Assembly (NCBI GenBank): GCA_008933025.1
Contig: WBXI01000007.1
Coordinates: forward strand, 1 to 49,572
DNA: 49,572 bases
DNA from: Verrucomicrobiota bacterium
GTDB lineage: Bacteria; Verrucomicrobiota; Verrucomicrobiia; Limisphaerales; UBA9464
Reading direction: 5' to 3'
Positions 25,778 to 34,629 of this stretch are shown one piece after another. A program made the translations under genes and the position numbers. How positions within the stretch are numbered: the stretch's first letter is position 1; every line of letters starts with the position of its first letter. The notes beneath the pieces were generated by a model. That model worked only from the letters and a program-made list of their open reading frames with translations. It was not told where the DNA came from and made no database searches.

Positions 25778-27223
25778 TCAGGCGAGGATCTTCCGGACCA
25801 CCTCGCCGCCGATGTCGGTCAACCGGTAGTCGCGGCCCTGGAAACGGCGCGTGAACCGGGTGTGCTCGATGCCCAGGAGGTGCAGGATCGTGGCCTGGAA
25901 ATCGTTCGGATGGACCGGATCCTCGACCACGTTGTAGCCGAAGTCGTCCGTGGCCCCGAGGGTCACGCCGCCCCGGACCCCGCCGCCCGCCATCCACAGC
26001 GAGAACGCCTTCATGTGGTGGTCGCGCCCGTAGTTCCCGTTCGAACTGTCGCCTTGGTTCATCGGCGTGCGGCCGAATTCCCCGCCCCAGATCACCAGCG
26101 TGTCCTCCAGCAACCCCCGTTGCTTCAGGTCCCGGATCAATGCCGCCGTGGGCTGGTCCACCACCTTCGACGTCCGCGCGATGTCGCCCGGCAGGTTGTT
26201 GTGGTGGTCCCAACCGCGGTGGTAGAGCTGGATGAACCGCACGTCGCGCTCCGCCAGGCGCCGCGCCAGGAGGCAGTTGTTCGCGAACGACGACTTGCCC
26301 GGCTCCGCGCCGTACATGTCCAGGATGTGCTTGGGCTCCCTCGAGATGTCCATCAACTCGGGCACGCTGGTCTGCATCCGGTAGGCCATCTCGAACGACG
26401 CGATCCGCGTCGCGATCTCCGGATCCCCGATGGCGTCGAGGTGACGCGAGTTCATTTCCCGGGCCCCGTCCAGCAAGCGGCGCCGGATGGCGGGGGTGAT
26501 GCCCTCGGGATTGTTGACGAACAGGATCGGCTCGCCGCCGGACCGGAACTCGACGCCCTGGTGGTTCGTCGGCAGGAACCCACTGCCCCAGTAGCGCGAC
26601 AGCAGCGGCTGGTCCTGGCCGAATCCCGAGGCCAGCACCACGAACGCCGGCAACTGGTCGTTCTCGCTGCCCAGCCCGTACGAGATCCACGAGCCCAACG
26701 CCGGGCGCCCGGCCTGCTGGTGCCCGGTCTGCATCAGCGTGACCCCGGGATCGTGGTTGATCGCCTCGGTGTGCATCGAGCGGATGATCGCGATCTCGTC
26801 CGAGATCGAGGCGATGTTCGGGAGCAGTTCGGAAATCTCGGCACCGCCCCTGCCATGGCGACGGAACTTGAACCGGGTGCCGACGCAATTGAGCGGCTGG
26901 CCCATGAGCTGCGCGATGCGCTGGCCCTTGGTCAGGCTTTCCGGCATCGGCTTGCCGTTCATCTCGATGAGCCGCGGCTTGTAGTCGTACAGGTCGAGCT
27001 GCGACGGGGCGCCGGACTGGAACAGGTAGATGACGCGCTTCGCCTTGGGCGGCCGGTGGAGCGGACGGATCACGCCCCGCTCGTTGGCGACGATGTCGGA
27101 ATTGGCGCGGAGCAGCGACGGATCCACGAGCGCGGCGAGCGCGGCGGTGCCGATGCCGCGGGCGGCGCGTCCGAAGAAGTGGCGGCGGGTCAACTGTTGG
27201 GCGTGGGAATACGGTTCGGTCAT
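25778..27223 (-). CDS. DUF1501 domain protein (Tat-exported)
   Basis: A 481-residue PVC protein with a twin-arginine signal (QQLTRRHFFGRAARGIG) followed by the DUF1501 domain, related to sulfatase/alkaline-phosphatase folds. Seen: RVIYLFQSGAPSQLDLYDYKP, the conserved SMHTEAINHDPG block, LASGFGQDQPLLSRYWGSG, LYHRGWDHHNNLPG and WGGEFGRTPMNQG, and the DHHMKAFSLWMAGGGVRGG metal/active region near the C-terminus. Its ATG is only two bases after the stop of the DUF1553 gene, and these two families almost always occur as a pair, so they are one operon and probably one periplasmic system. Substrate unknown. Confidence 0.94.
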   Translation of the reverse strand: MTEPYSHAQQLTRRHFFGRAARGIGTAALAALVDPSLLRANSDIVANERGVIRPLHRPPKAKRVIYLFQSGAPSQLDLYDYKPRLIEMNGKPMPESLTKGQRIAQLMGQPLNCVGTRFKFRRHGRGGAEISELLPNIASISDEIAIIRSMHTEAINHDPGVTLMQTGHQQAGRPALGSWISYGLGSENDQLPAFVVLASGFGQDQPLLSRYWGSGFLPTNHQGVEFRSGGEPILFVNNPEGITPAIRRRLLDGAREMNSRHLDAIGDPEIATRIASFEMAYRMQTSVPELMDISREPKHILDMYGAEPGKSSFANNCLLARRLAERDVRFIQLYHRGWDHHNNLPGDIARTSKVVDQPTAALIRDLKQRGLLEDTLVIWGGEFGRTPMNQGDSSNGNYGRDHHMKAFSLWMAGGGVRGGVTLGATDDFGYNVVEDPVHPNDFQATILHLLGIEHTRFTRRFQGRDYRLTDIGGEVVRKILA

Positions 27224-27225
27224 GG

Positions 27226-30200
27226 TCACTCGCGGGTTGCCGTTTCGTCGAGATTGAGGATCACGTTCGCCACGCCGGTCCACGCCGCCAATTCGGCGAC
27301 GTGGGTGTCCGCGGGACGTTTCGCATTGCCGAGCCGGGTGATCGCGTCGGCGGATTTCTCGTCGCCGGCATAGGAAGCCCGGACGTCGTCCAGCACCCGG
27401 GCCAGGGTCTGGATCTCGCTTTCCGAGGGCGGCCGGGCCAAGGCGGTCGCGAGCGCGAACCGAAGCCGGGCCGCGGTGTTGCCGGCCGGCACCTCGCGGA
27501 GGATGCGCTGGGCAAAGACCCGCGCCGCCTCGACGTAGGTGACGTCGTTCATGGTGACGAACGCCTGCAACGGGGTGCAGGTGTTCGGGCGCACCACGGT
27601 GCAGAGGGCGCGGTCCGGGGCGTCGAAGGTCTGCAGGGTCGGGTTGGGCACGGTCCGCTTCCAGAGCGTGTACAGGCTGCGGCGGTAGACTTCGTCCCCC
27701 TTGCCCACCTCGTATTTGTTTCCCCCGAACATCTTCTCTTCCCACAACCCCGGCGGTTGGTAGGGCCGCACGCTCGGACCGCCGATCTTCCGCACCATCA
27801 ATCCGCTCACCGCCAGCGCGTTGTCGCGCATCATCTCCGCCGGCAACCGGAACCTCGGCCCGCGCGCCAGCAACCGGTTCGCCGGATCGCGGGCCAGCAG
27901 GGCCGGCGTCACCTTCGACGACTGCCGGTAGGTGGCGCTCGTCACGATCCGTTTCACGAACGACTTCGTGTTCCAACCGCCGTCGACGAAGTCGCGCGCC
28001 AGCCAATCGAGCAGTTCCGGATGCGACGGCAACTCGCCGTTGGTCCCGAATTCGTTGGCGGTTTTCACGATGGGGTTCGGAAAGAACATTCCCCAGAAAC
28101 GGTTCACCGCGACGCGCGCGGTCAGCGGATTGGCCGGATCCACCACCCACCGGGCCAAGTCCAGGCGGTTGGTGCGCCCGGTGTACCGCGCCGGCGGCAG
28201 GCAGCTCCGCGGGACATCGGCGAACACCCGCTCGCCTTTGGCCCGGTAATCGCCGCGGACCCGGATGTTGCTCGCCCGCGCCTCTCCCGAATCGTCCATC
28301 ACCCGCAGGGTCGGTATCCCGCGGTCGGCGTCCCCCTCCCGTTTCTTGGCCGCCGCAAGGTCGGCAGACAACCGTCGGATCTCGGGAATTTCGGTCTCGC
28401 GGAAATGCCGGCGCAATTGCGCGGCTTGTTCGGCTTTCCGTTCGGTCGCGGACATCCGGGCGACCTCGCGGAGCGCGCGCAATTTCTCGTCGCCCGCGTT
28501 GCGGTCGGTCGAGAAATAGAAGCCGGCTTGCCCGCCGTAGTTCGCCACCTTGAGGAGCAGGTGGTTCTCGCCCGCCCGAAGCTCGGCCTTCACCTCGTCC
28601 GAGTTCGGCGCCACGCTGCGGTTGAGGTCCTTGGAGAGCACTTCCTTGCCGTTCAGCCAGACCTTCAGGGCATCGTCGCTGCCCAGAAACAGGCTCACCG
28701 TGCGCGCGGCGTCGGTGCCGAGGGTCCGATGCAGGTAGGTCGCGCCCAATTCGCCGGACAATGTCTGGACCACGCCGTCCTTCCATTCGGGCCGCGGCGT
28801 CCACCCGACCTTCCCGTCGGCAAACTTCGCCGCGGGGTCGAAGGAATCGCCCTTCTCGGGACCGAAGTCCTTCCCGAATGCCGCCTTGGCGTCCTTGACC
28901 ACGAAGGGTCCCGCCACCTGCCAGGCGCCCAACCGCAGTCCCTCGGCCTTCCCTTCGGCCGCCACCCAGCGCGCCTCCCACTCCCGCTGGGACCGGTCCC
29001 ACGCCTCGTTCTGCTCGGCCAACATCGCGTCGTACCGACCGCCCAACGTCCGCGCTTCCGCACGCGCCTGCTCCAGTTCCCGCGCCTGTTGCTCGGTCGG
29101 AACCTTCACGAAGGGCGGTGCCGGATCGCTGTCCAATCCCCGTTCCGGGATCCGGTTGAAGAAGTCGTACAACTGGTAGTACTCGCGCTGCGTGAACGGG
29201 TCGTACTTGTGGTTGTGGCACTCGGCGCACTGCACCGACGACCCGAGGAAAACCGTCCCGAAGGTGTTCACGCGGTCGGTCACGTACTTGTTGAGGTACT
29301 CGTCGGGATCCGCCCCGCCCTCGGTGCTCGACATGCCGTTGCGGTTGAATGCCGTCGCCACCCGCTGCCCCAGCGTGGGATTCGGCAACAGGTCGCCCGC
29401 CAATTGCTCCACCACGAACTGGTCGAACGGTTGGTTCCGGTTGAACGCCCCGATCACCCAGTCCCGGTACTGCCACATCGATCGCGGCGCGTCGGCGTGG
29501 TACCCGTCGCTGTCGGCGAAACGCGCCAGGTCCAGCCACGGCACCGCCATGCGCTCGCCGTAGGCCTCGGTGGCCAGCAACCGCTCCACCAGCTTGTCGT
29601 AGGCGTCCGCACGCGTGTCCGCCAGGAACGCGTCCACCTCGTCGATCGTCGGCGGCAATCCCGTCAGGTCGAAGGCCAACCGCCGCGCCAGGGTCCGCTT
29701 GTCCGCTTCCGGCGCCGGCTCCAATCCTTCCTTCTCCACCCGCGCCAGGACGAACCGGTCGATCTCGTTGCGCGGCCACCGCGGGTTCTTCACGGCGGGC
29801 ACCGGCGGTCGCTCGGGCGTGATGTAGGACCAGTGCGGCTTCCACGGCGCGCCTTCCGCCACCCAGCGGGACAGGAGGGCCACCTGTTCGGCGGTCAGCC
29901 GTTTGCCGGTCTTCGCCGGCGGCATCCGCTCGTCGTCCTTCGGACTCGCCACCAACTGGACCAGTTTCGACGTCTCCGGTTTGCCCGGCACGATGGCCAC
30001 GTCGCCCGACTCCAGCTTGGCCAGCACGCCCTCGCGTTGGTCGAGCCGCAGTCCCGCCTTCCGCTTGGCGGCATCGGGCCCGTGGCACTGGTAGCAATTG
30101 TCCGCCAGCAGCGGCCGGATATCCCGGTTGAAATCGATCGCACCCGGGCCCGCCGCGCGGCCCCGGGCCGCGGCGAACGCCACCAGGCACGCACCCAACA

Positions 30201-30255
30201 GCAGCCGCGCCCACCGGGCCGTGCCGCCACCGAACGAAATTCTGGATCGATCCAT
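27226..30255 (-). CDS. Cytochrome c-like protein with DUF1549 and DUF1553 domains
   Basis: A 1009-residue exported protein. After a signal peptide comes a PSCyt1 cytochrome-like motif (CYQCHGPD, residues 54-61) and the ERMPPAKTGKRLTAEQ block. The DUF1549 domain follows (RFVLARVEKEGL, LTGLPPTIDEVDAFL, WLDLARFADSDGYH), with a second heme-like CAECHNHKYDPF near residue 340. A coiled region then precedes a PA14-like carbohydrate-binding module (SLFLGSDDALKVWLNGKEV, HLLLKVANYGGQ). The DUF1553 domain closes the protein (NPLTARVAVNRFWGMFF, PSHPELLDWLARDF, LYTLWKRTVPNP). This composite is typical of planctomycete/verrucomicrobial periplasmic proteins thought to act on sulfated or complex polysaccharides. 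First gene of the operon with the DUF1501 gene. ATG at 30255. Confidence 0.94.
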   Translation of the reverse strand: MDRSRISFGGGTARWARLLLGACLVAFAAARGRAAGPGAIDFNRDIRPLLADNCYQCHGPDAAKRKAGLRLDQREGVLAKLESGDVAIVPGKPETSKLVQLVASPKDDERMPPAKTGKRLTAEQVALLSRWVAEGAPWKPHWSYITPERPPVPAVKNPRWPRNEIDRFVLARVEKEGLEPAPEADKRTLARRLAFDLTGLPPTIDEVDAFLADTRADAYDKLVERLLATEAYGERMAVPWLDLARFADSDGYHADAPRSMWQYRDWVIGAFNRNQPFDQFVVEQLAGDLLPNPTLGQRVATAFNRNGMSSTEGGADPDEYLNKYVTDRVNTFGTVFLGSSVQCAECHNHKYDPFTQREYYQLYDFFNRIPERGLDSDPAPPFVKVPTEQQARELEQARAEARTLGGRYDAMLAEQNEAWDRSQREWEARWVAAEGKAEGLRLGAWQVAGPFVVKDAKAAFGKDFGPEKGDSFDPAAKFADGKVGWTPRPEWKDGVVQTLSGELGATYLHRTLGTDAARTVSLFLGSDDALKVWLNGKEVLSKDLNRSVAPNSDEVKAELRAGENHLLLKVANYGGQAGFYFSTDRNAGDEKLRALREVARMSATERKAEQAAQLRRHFRETEIPEIRRLSADLAAAKKREGDADRGIPTLRVMDDSGEARASNIRVRGDYRAKGERVFADVPRSCLPPARYTGRTNRLDLARWVVDPANPLTARVAVNRFWGMFFPNPIVKTANEFGTNGELPSHPELLDWLARDFVDGGWNTKSFVKRIVTSATYRQSSKVTPALLARDPANRLLARGPRFRLPAEMMRDNALAVSGLMVRKIGGPSVRPYQPPGLWEEKMFGGNKYEVGKGDEVYRRSLYTLWKRTVPNPTLQTFDAPDRALCTVVRPNTCTPLQAFVTMNDVTYVEAARVFAQRILREVPAGNTAARLRFALATALARPPSESEIQTLARVLDDVRASYAGDEKSADAITRLGNAKRPADTHVAELAAWTGVANVILNLDETATRE

Positions 30256-30326
30256 GGAAAACCGGTTTGTCGCCCCGGACGACTCCCCGCGGGCTATGCG
30301 GGAGGTGCATGGGGAAACTCTCGTGC

Positions 30327-30355
30327 AGCTTAGGGATATCCGGTGTCCCCGTCAA
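30327..30355 (-). promoter_or_regulatory. Likely promoter of the DUF1553-DUF1501 operon
   Basis: On the minus strand TTGACG (30355-30350) and TAAGCT (30332-30327) are 17 bases apart. The -35 box matches 5 of 6 and the -10 box 3 of 6. It would give a leader of about 65 bases before the ATG at 30255. Confidence 0.45.
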
Positions 30356-30370
30356 CCGGCGGCTCGCGTT

Positions 30371-32929
30371 TCAAAGTCCCAGGCGCCCGCGCAGTTCGCG
30401 CGCCACCGGACGCTCGGGACGCGCCGCTTCCAGCAACTCGAGCAACCGCCGTGCGGCCGCCGGATCCGTCCGGGCCTGCTGCGTCGCCCGCGCCAGCAAC
30501 TGCGAGTAACCACTCGTGAAGTCGGCACTCGTCCGCACGCTCCCGAGGAACGCCCCCTCCGCTTCCGACCGGCGCCCCGAGGCGTCGGCGATCAATCCCC
30601 GCAGATACCCGTCCCGCGCCTTCTGGAAGGCGACGAGTCGGTCCAACCACGGCCGGTCCCCCGCGCGCGTCGCCGCCGTGAACAACCCGTCGGGTGCCGG
30701 CCGCGCCCGATCCAGCAGTTGTTCCAGCAGCGCGTATCCCGGAACCGGATGTCCCGTCAGCGTCCGCGGCGCCTGGAACAGCACGACCGGCCGGTCGTCG
30801 GTGTTCACCGGGGCATCCGCCGACAGTTCCCGCAGCCACGCCGCGTCGGCAAACCACGTGCCGAAGAACTGCCACGGATCCGACAGCACCAGCGGCTTCA
30901 ACGCCTCCCGCAATGCCGGGTCCGCGGTCCGGCGCCCGTACCAGCCCGCGTCGAATTGCAGGCGGTGCCGTCCCCCGACCAACCCCAGCACCGGCGTGTC
31001 CGCGTTGAATCGCAACAGGAATGCGTCCCCGTCCGGAAACACTTCCAGAAAGGTCCGCGTGATCGTCCGCAGGGTCGCGAGGTCGAGTTGGAACAACGGC
31101 AACCACTGGCAAAACAAACCGTCGCCCGACAACCGCGCCCGGATCGCCTGGAATTGTTCCCGCGTGTAAAGGCCCCCGGCCCCGTCGCGCGCCGGATGGA
31201 ACAGGTCGGCGATCACGACGTCGTATTCCGTCGTCGATGCCCGCACGAAGCGCCGCGCATCGGCCACGTGGATCCGCTGCCCGGCCCCCGGCGCGTTGTG
31301 CGGCGCGAACTCGCCCCGCATCCCCACGATCTCCGGCACCAATTCCACCCCGTCCGACGCCACGCCGGGATGGGTTCCCATCGATGCGAACGAGATCCCG
31401 GTGCCGTAGCCCAGGAACAATGCCCTGCGGGGATCCGGATGCAGGAGCAGCGGGATGTGGCCGTGCCGGCGTTCGGCATTGGCCGAGGCGGTCCCGCCCA
31501 TGGTGAACCGGTTGTTGACGCGGAGTGCCCGCTGGTGGTCCGCGGTCTCGATCACCGACACCGTGTCGCCCGGACCTTCCTTCATCGCCACCGTCCGGGC
31601 CCCGGATGGCAACCGCTGGAGGTGCAGGCCCGCCGGCTCGAAGGCCAGACCCACGACCACTGCCGCCAGCAGCATCCATTGGAATCCCCGCACCCGCGGC
31701 AGCAGCAGGAGGTAGCCCGCCGCGAGGGCCACCAAGGTCCACCGGCTCCCGATCCACGGGACGAGGCCCAGCCCGACCACGGCCGGTCCGAGCGCGCCGC
31801 CGAGGGTGTTCCACGCCACCGCCCGGCCCAACTGTCCCGAGGGCGACCGCGCGGCCTGCACGAGCGAACTGAACAGCAGGCCCATCAGGAACGTCGCCGG
31901 CGCCACCACCGCCGCCGAGGTCAGCAACTCCGCCGTCGCCACGGCCGCCGCCCCCTCGCCAAGCGCGGCGCGCAGCCATGGATGCCACTCCGGCACACGG
32001 ACGAGCACGAAGCCCGCGACGGCCACCGCCCCCCCCAGTGCCAGCAGCAGCACCGGGATCGCGGCGACCGGATCGGGCGCCAGACGGTTGCGAAGGGCCG
32101 CGCCCGCGGCGGTCCCCAGCAGGTACACCGCGAGGATGCTCGCGTAGGTGTACACCGTGTTCTCCAACGCCTGTCCCAACAACCGCACCGACAGGATCTC
32201 GAATCCGATCCCGATCAGTCCGGTCGCGAACAAGGTCGCCCATCCGCGGGTCCCGCCGGCGGCGGACGGCGCCGGGCCGGGTGTCCCCAAGGCGCGGGGA
32301 ACCGCCGCGATGCGGCCGCGGCCCGCCAGCAGGAACCCGATCCCGCACAGGCCGTTCACCGCGGCAAACACCAGGGTCGTCCCGCGCAGGCCGAACGCGG
32401 GTTGCAGGATCCACACCGACGACACGACGCCCGCGACGGCACCGAAGGTGTTGGCGGCATACAACGGACCCACCCGCCGTCCGTCGGCCCGAAGACCCGA
32501 CAGCAACGACTCCACGGCCGGCAACGTGGCGCCCATGGCGAGGGTGGCCGGCAGAAGAGCGAGCGCCGGCAACGCCAGGCTGATGCCCCAATGGACCGCC
32601 GCGGCCGGCGCGGGGCCGACCCAATGCCGCCCGGCTTCCACCAATGCCGGGATGACCCAGAGGGTGGCGACGGCCCACAGCGCGGTGATCCCCTCGAGCC
32701 ACGCGCACCGGGTGGCGGCGTTCGGCGACGCCTTGCCCCATCGGTCGAGCAGCCAGGCGCCGGCCGCGAGGCCGAAGAGGAACGCGGTGACCACGCCAAA
32801 CGTCGCCGGCGCCTCGTGCCCGAGGCCGAACGCCAGCATCCGGGTCCATGCCAACTGCAGGCCCAGCCCGGCCGCCCCGGAAAAGGCGAACAGGCAATGG
32901 AACCAAACCAGGCTGCGACGCTGCGACAT
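30371..32929 (-). CDS. Membrane spermidine synthase-like protein (transporter-like TM domain + SpeE-like fold)
   Basis: An 852-residue protein. The first roughly 460 residues are a multi-spanning membrane domain (about a dozen hydrophobic segments, MFS-like arrangement; FSGAAGLGLQLAWTRMLAFGLG at the start, GPLYAANTFGAVAG, AVAWNTLGGALGPAVVG). Then follows a Rossmann-type aminopropyltransferase/methyltransferase domain: NNRFTMGGT, LFLGYGTGISFASMGTHPG, HVADARRFVRA, YDVVIADLFHPA, GLYTREQFQAI and FCQWLPLF. The last 150 residues are helical and TPR-like. Such fusions are often annotated as spermidine synthase, but the true substrate is unknown. Monocistronic as far as I can see. The ATG at 32929 (MSQRRSLVWFHCLF) is preferred over one 63 bases upstream because it sits directly before the first membrane helix. 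Confidence 0.85.
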   Translation of the reverse strand: MSQRRSLVWFHCLFAFSGAAGLGLQLAWTRMLAFGLGHEAPATFGVVTAFLFGLAAGAWLLDRWGKASPNAATRCAWLEGITALWAVATLWVIPALVEAGRHWVGPAPAAAVHWGISLALPALALLPATLAMGATLPAVESLLSGLRADGRRVGPLYAANTFGAVAGVVSSVWILQPAFGLRGTTLVFAAVNGLCGIGFLLAGRGRIAAVPRALGTPGPAPSAAGGTRGWATLFATGLIGIGFEILSVRLLGQALENTVYTYASILAVYLLGTAAGAALRNRLAPDPVAAIPVLLLALGGAVAVAGFVLVRVPEWHPWLRAALGEGAAAVATAELLTSAAVVAPATFLMGLLFSSLVQAARSPSGQLGRAVAWNTLGGALGPAVVGLGLVPWIGSRWTLVALAAGYLLLLPRVRGFQWMLLAAVVVGLAFEPAGLHLQRLPSGARTVAMKEGPGDTVSVIETADHQRALRVNNRFTMGGTASANAERRHGHIPLLLHPDPRRALFLGYGTGISFASMGTHPGVASDGVELVPEIVGMRGEFAPHNAPGAGQRIHVADARRFVRASTTEYDVVIADLFHPARDGAGGLYTREQFQAIRARLSGDGLFCQWLPLFQLDLATLRTITRTFLEVFPDGDAFLLRFNADTPVLGLVGGRHRLQFDAGWYGRRTADPALREALKPLVLSDPWQFFGTWFADAAWLRELSADAPVNTDDRPVVLFQAPRTLTGHPVPGYALLEQLLDRARPAPDGLFTAATRAGDRPWLDRLVAFQKARDGYLRGLIADASGRRSEAEGAFLGSVRTSADFTSGYSQLLARATQQARTDPAAARRLLELLEAARPERPVARELRGRLGL

Positions 32930-33141
32930 GGGAACGGTTCGCGGGGGGCGCATCCGGGTCTCGGGGCACTCCCGTCTCGCGACGGCGGCCACTCAACCGT
33001 GTCGCCATCGGGGTGACGAGGCCGATTTCCACGGGCTGGATCGGGGTCCATCGTCACGCGGCGTCGGCTGCCCGGCTGGCAGCCGCCACGAAGGCGAGGC
33101 GGGCACCGCGGGCGCGTTGGCGACGGCAATGGAATCCGCCG

Positions 33142-34629
33142 TCAACGACGCGCCGTGGCGACCTCGTAGTCCGCCTGGGACCGGAAGTATTCCGCCAGCG
33201 CGTCGGCCTCCAACACCCGGGCCTCGAAGCTCGCGAGCTCGCGGATCTGCACCGCCAGCAGGTCGGCGCTGCCCCGCTCGAACATCGTTTGCTCCGCCTC
33301 TTCCAGGGTGCGGGCCAACTCGACGTTGAGCCGGGTCTGGCGCGTCTGCTCGTGCGCCGCCACCCACGCCGAAAACGCGTCGCGGATCTCCGCGCCGATC
33401 CGGTCCCGCGCGAACCCTTCCTCCGAGTTGAACCGCTCGATCTGCGCCTGCGCCGCTTCCACCCGCCCCTTGGCCTCCCGTCGCTGCAGCGGGATCTTCA
33501 GCTCGACGCCCGCCTCCACCTCGAGTTCGGACTTGTCCTTGTACCGCGACGCGCCGAAGTCCTGGCTCACGCCGACCCCCACGTCGAGGTTCGGCAAAAG
33601 GTTGTTGCGCGCCAACCGCAGGTCGACGTCCGCACGGTCGAGTTGCAGGCGGATCCGCCGGATCTCCGGCCGATTCCTCGACGCGAACTCGATGTCCCGG
33701 TCGACCTGCGCGGCGTCGGGCGGGGGCGTCTCGGGGAAGCCCACGGGCAAGCGTTCGCGCGCCGCGGGCACCAGATTCCCGTCGGCATCCCGGAGGAACA
33801 ACGAGAGGGCGATCCCGCCCGCCTCGAAGCGCCGCCGCGCCTGGACCACGCCGAGTTGCCGCGACACCACCAAACGATGGTTGTCTGTGAGCACGATCGG
33901 CCGGATCAATCCGCTCCGGACCTGGTTGGTCAGGGCGCGTCCGCGATCCGAGGCGACGCGCAGCAATTCCTCCGCGATGCGCAATCGTTCCCCGCCGCCG
34001 ATCCACGACCAATACGCCACCGAGGCCGCGCGGATGAAATCGAGCTGCTGCCGGCGCACGAATGGGTCGGCCAGTTCCCGGTCGAGGCGGGCCTGCAGGA
34101 TCCCGGCCCGGCGGCGGTCGATCGATCCGTCGCGCAGCAACGGGATGCGGAGGCCCATCCGCGGCTCGCCGCCGGCCTGCGTCCGGTTCTTGTCGTAGTC
34201 GGGCAGCGTGCCGCGCTGGATCCGGTAGCCGCCGAACACGGAACTGCCCCAGATCCCGAGGAACTGTTCGAACCCGGCGTCGAGTGTCCCGGCCTCGTAG
34301 TATCCGGAGGGCGTCCCGAAGGCTTTGGCGAAGGTTTGGAAATCGAAGGCTCCCTGCGCGCTCCGCAACCGCCCGTTCGCGATGTCGCGCTCGATGAACG
34401 CCGCCAGCAGCGGCGGGTATTGGTTCGTCACCGAGCGCAGCACGTCCGGCAACCGGATCGGGCCGGCAACGGGGAACGGCGAGGCCACCAACGGCCGCAC
34501 CGTGTTGGTCGCCCCGGCCGCGCGGAGGGTTCCGGACGCGGTGGCCGCGGTCCAACCGACCGCCGCCGCGACCACCCATCCCGGCACCCGGCCGCGGATC
34601 CAACGCGAGATGACGGCGACGGGTTTCAT
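33142..34629 (-). CDS. TolC-family outer-membrane efflux/secretion channel
   Basis: A 495-residue outer-membrane factor of type I secretion or tripartite efflux. After a signal peptide (VVAAAVGWTAATASG) the protein has two similar halves of long amphipathic helices with short strands. Typical TolC phrases are ARNNLLPNLDVGVGVSQDFG, ELEVEAGVELKIPLQRREAKG, and the coiled helices AAQAQIERFNSEE and ELARTLEEAEQTMFERGSADLLAVQIRE (split). It directly follows the HlyD-type adaptor, whose stop codon abuts this ATG (34629/34630), and both follow the ABC gene, so it is the outer part of a type I secretion system. ATG at 34629. Confidence 0.92.
   Translation of the reverse strand: MKPVAVISRWIRGRVPGWVVAAAVGWTAATASGTLRAAGATNTVRPLVASPFPVAGPIRLPDVLRSVTNQYPPLLAAFIERDIANGRLRSAQGAFDFQTFAKAFGTPSGYYEAGTLDAGFEQFLGIWGSSVFGGYRIQRGTLPDYDKNRTQAGGEPRMGLRIPLLRDGSIDRRRAGILQARLDRELADPFVRRQQLDFIRAASVAYWSWIGGGERLRIAEELLRVASDRGRALTNQVRSGLIRPIVLTDNHRLVVSRQLGVVQARRRFEAGGIALSLFLRDADGNLVPAARERLPVGFPETPPPDAAQVDRDIEFASRNRPEIRRIRLQLDRADVDLRLARNNLLPNLDVGVGVSQDFGASRYKDKSELEVEAGVELKIPLQRREAKGRVEAAQAQIERFNSEEGFARDRIGAEIRDAFSAWVAAHEQTRQTRLNVELARTLEEAEQTMFERGSADLLAVQIRELASFEARVLEADALAEYFRSQADYEVATARR

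Noticed and set aside
25778-30355. A single 1525-codon frame spanning the DUF1501 and DUF1553 genes
   Set aside because: Only the DUF1501 part is in family-like sequence; the rest is an out-of-frame reading of the DUF1553 gene.
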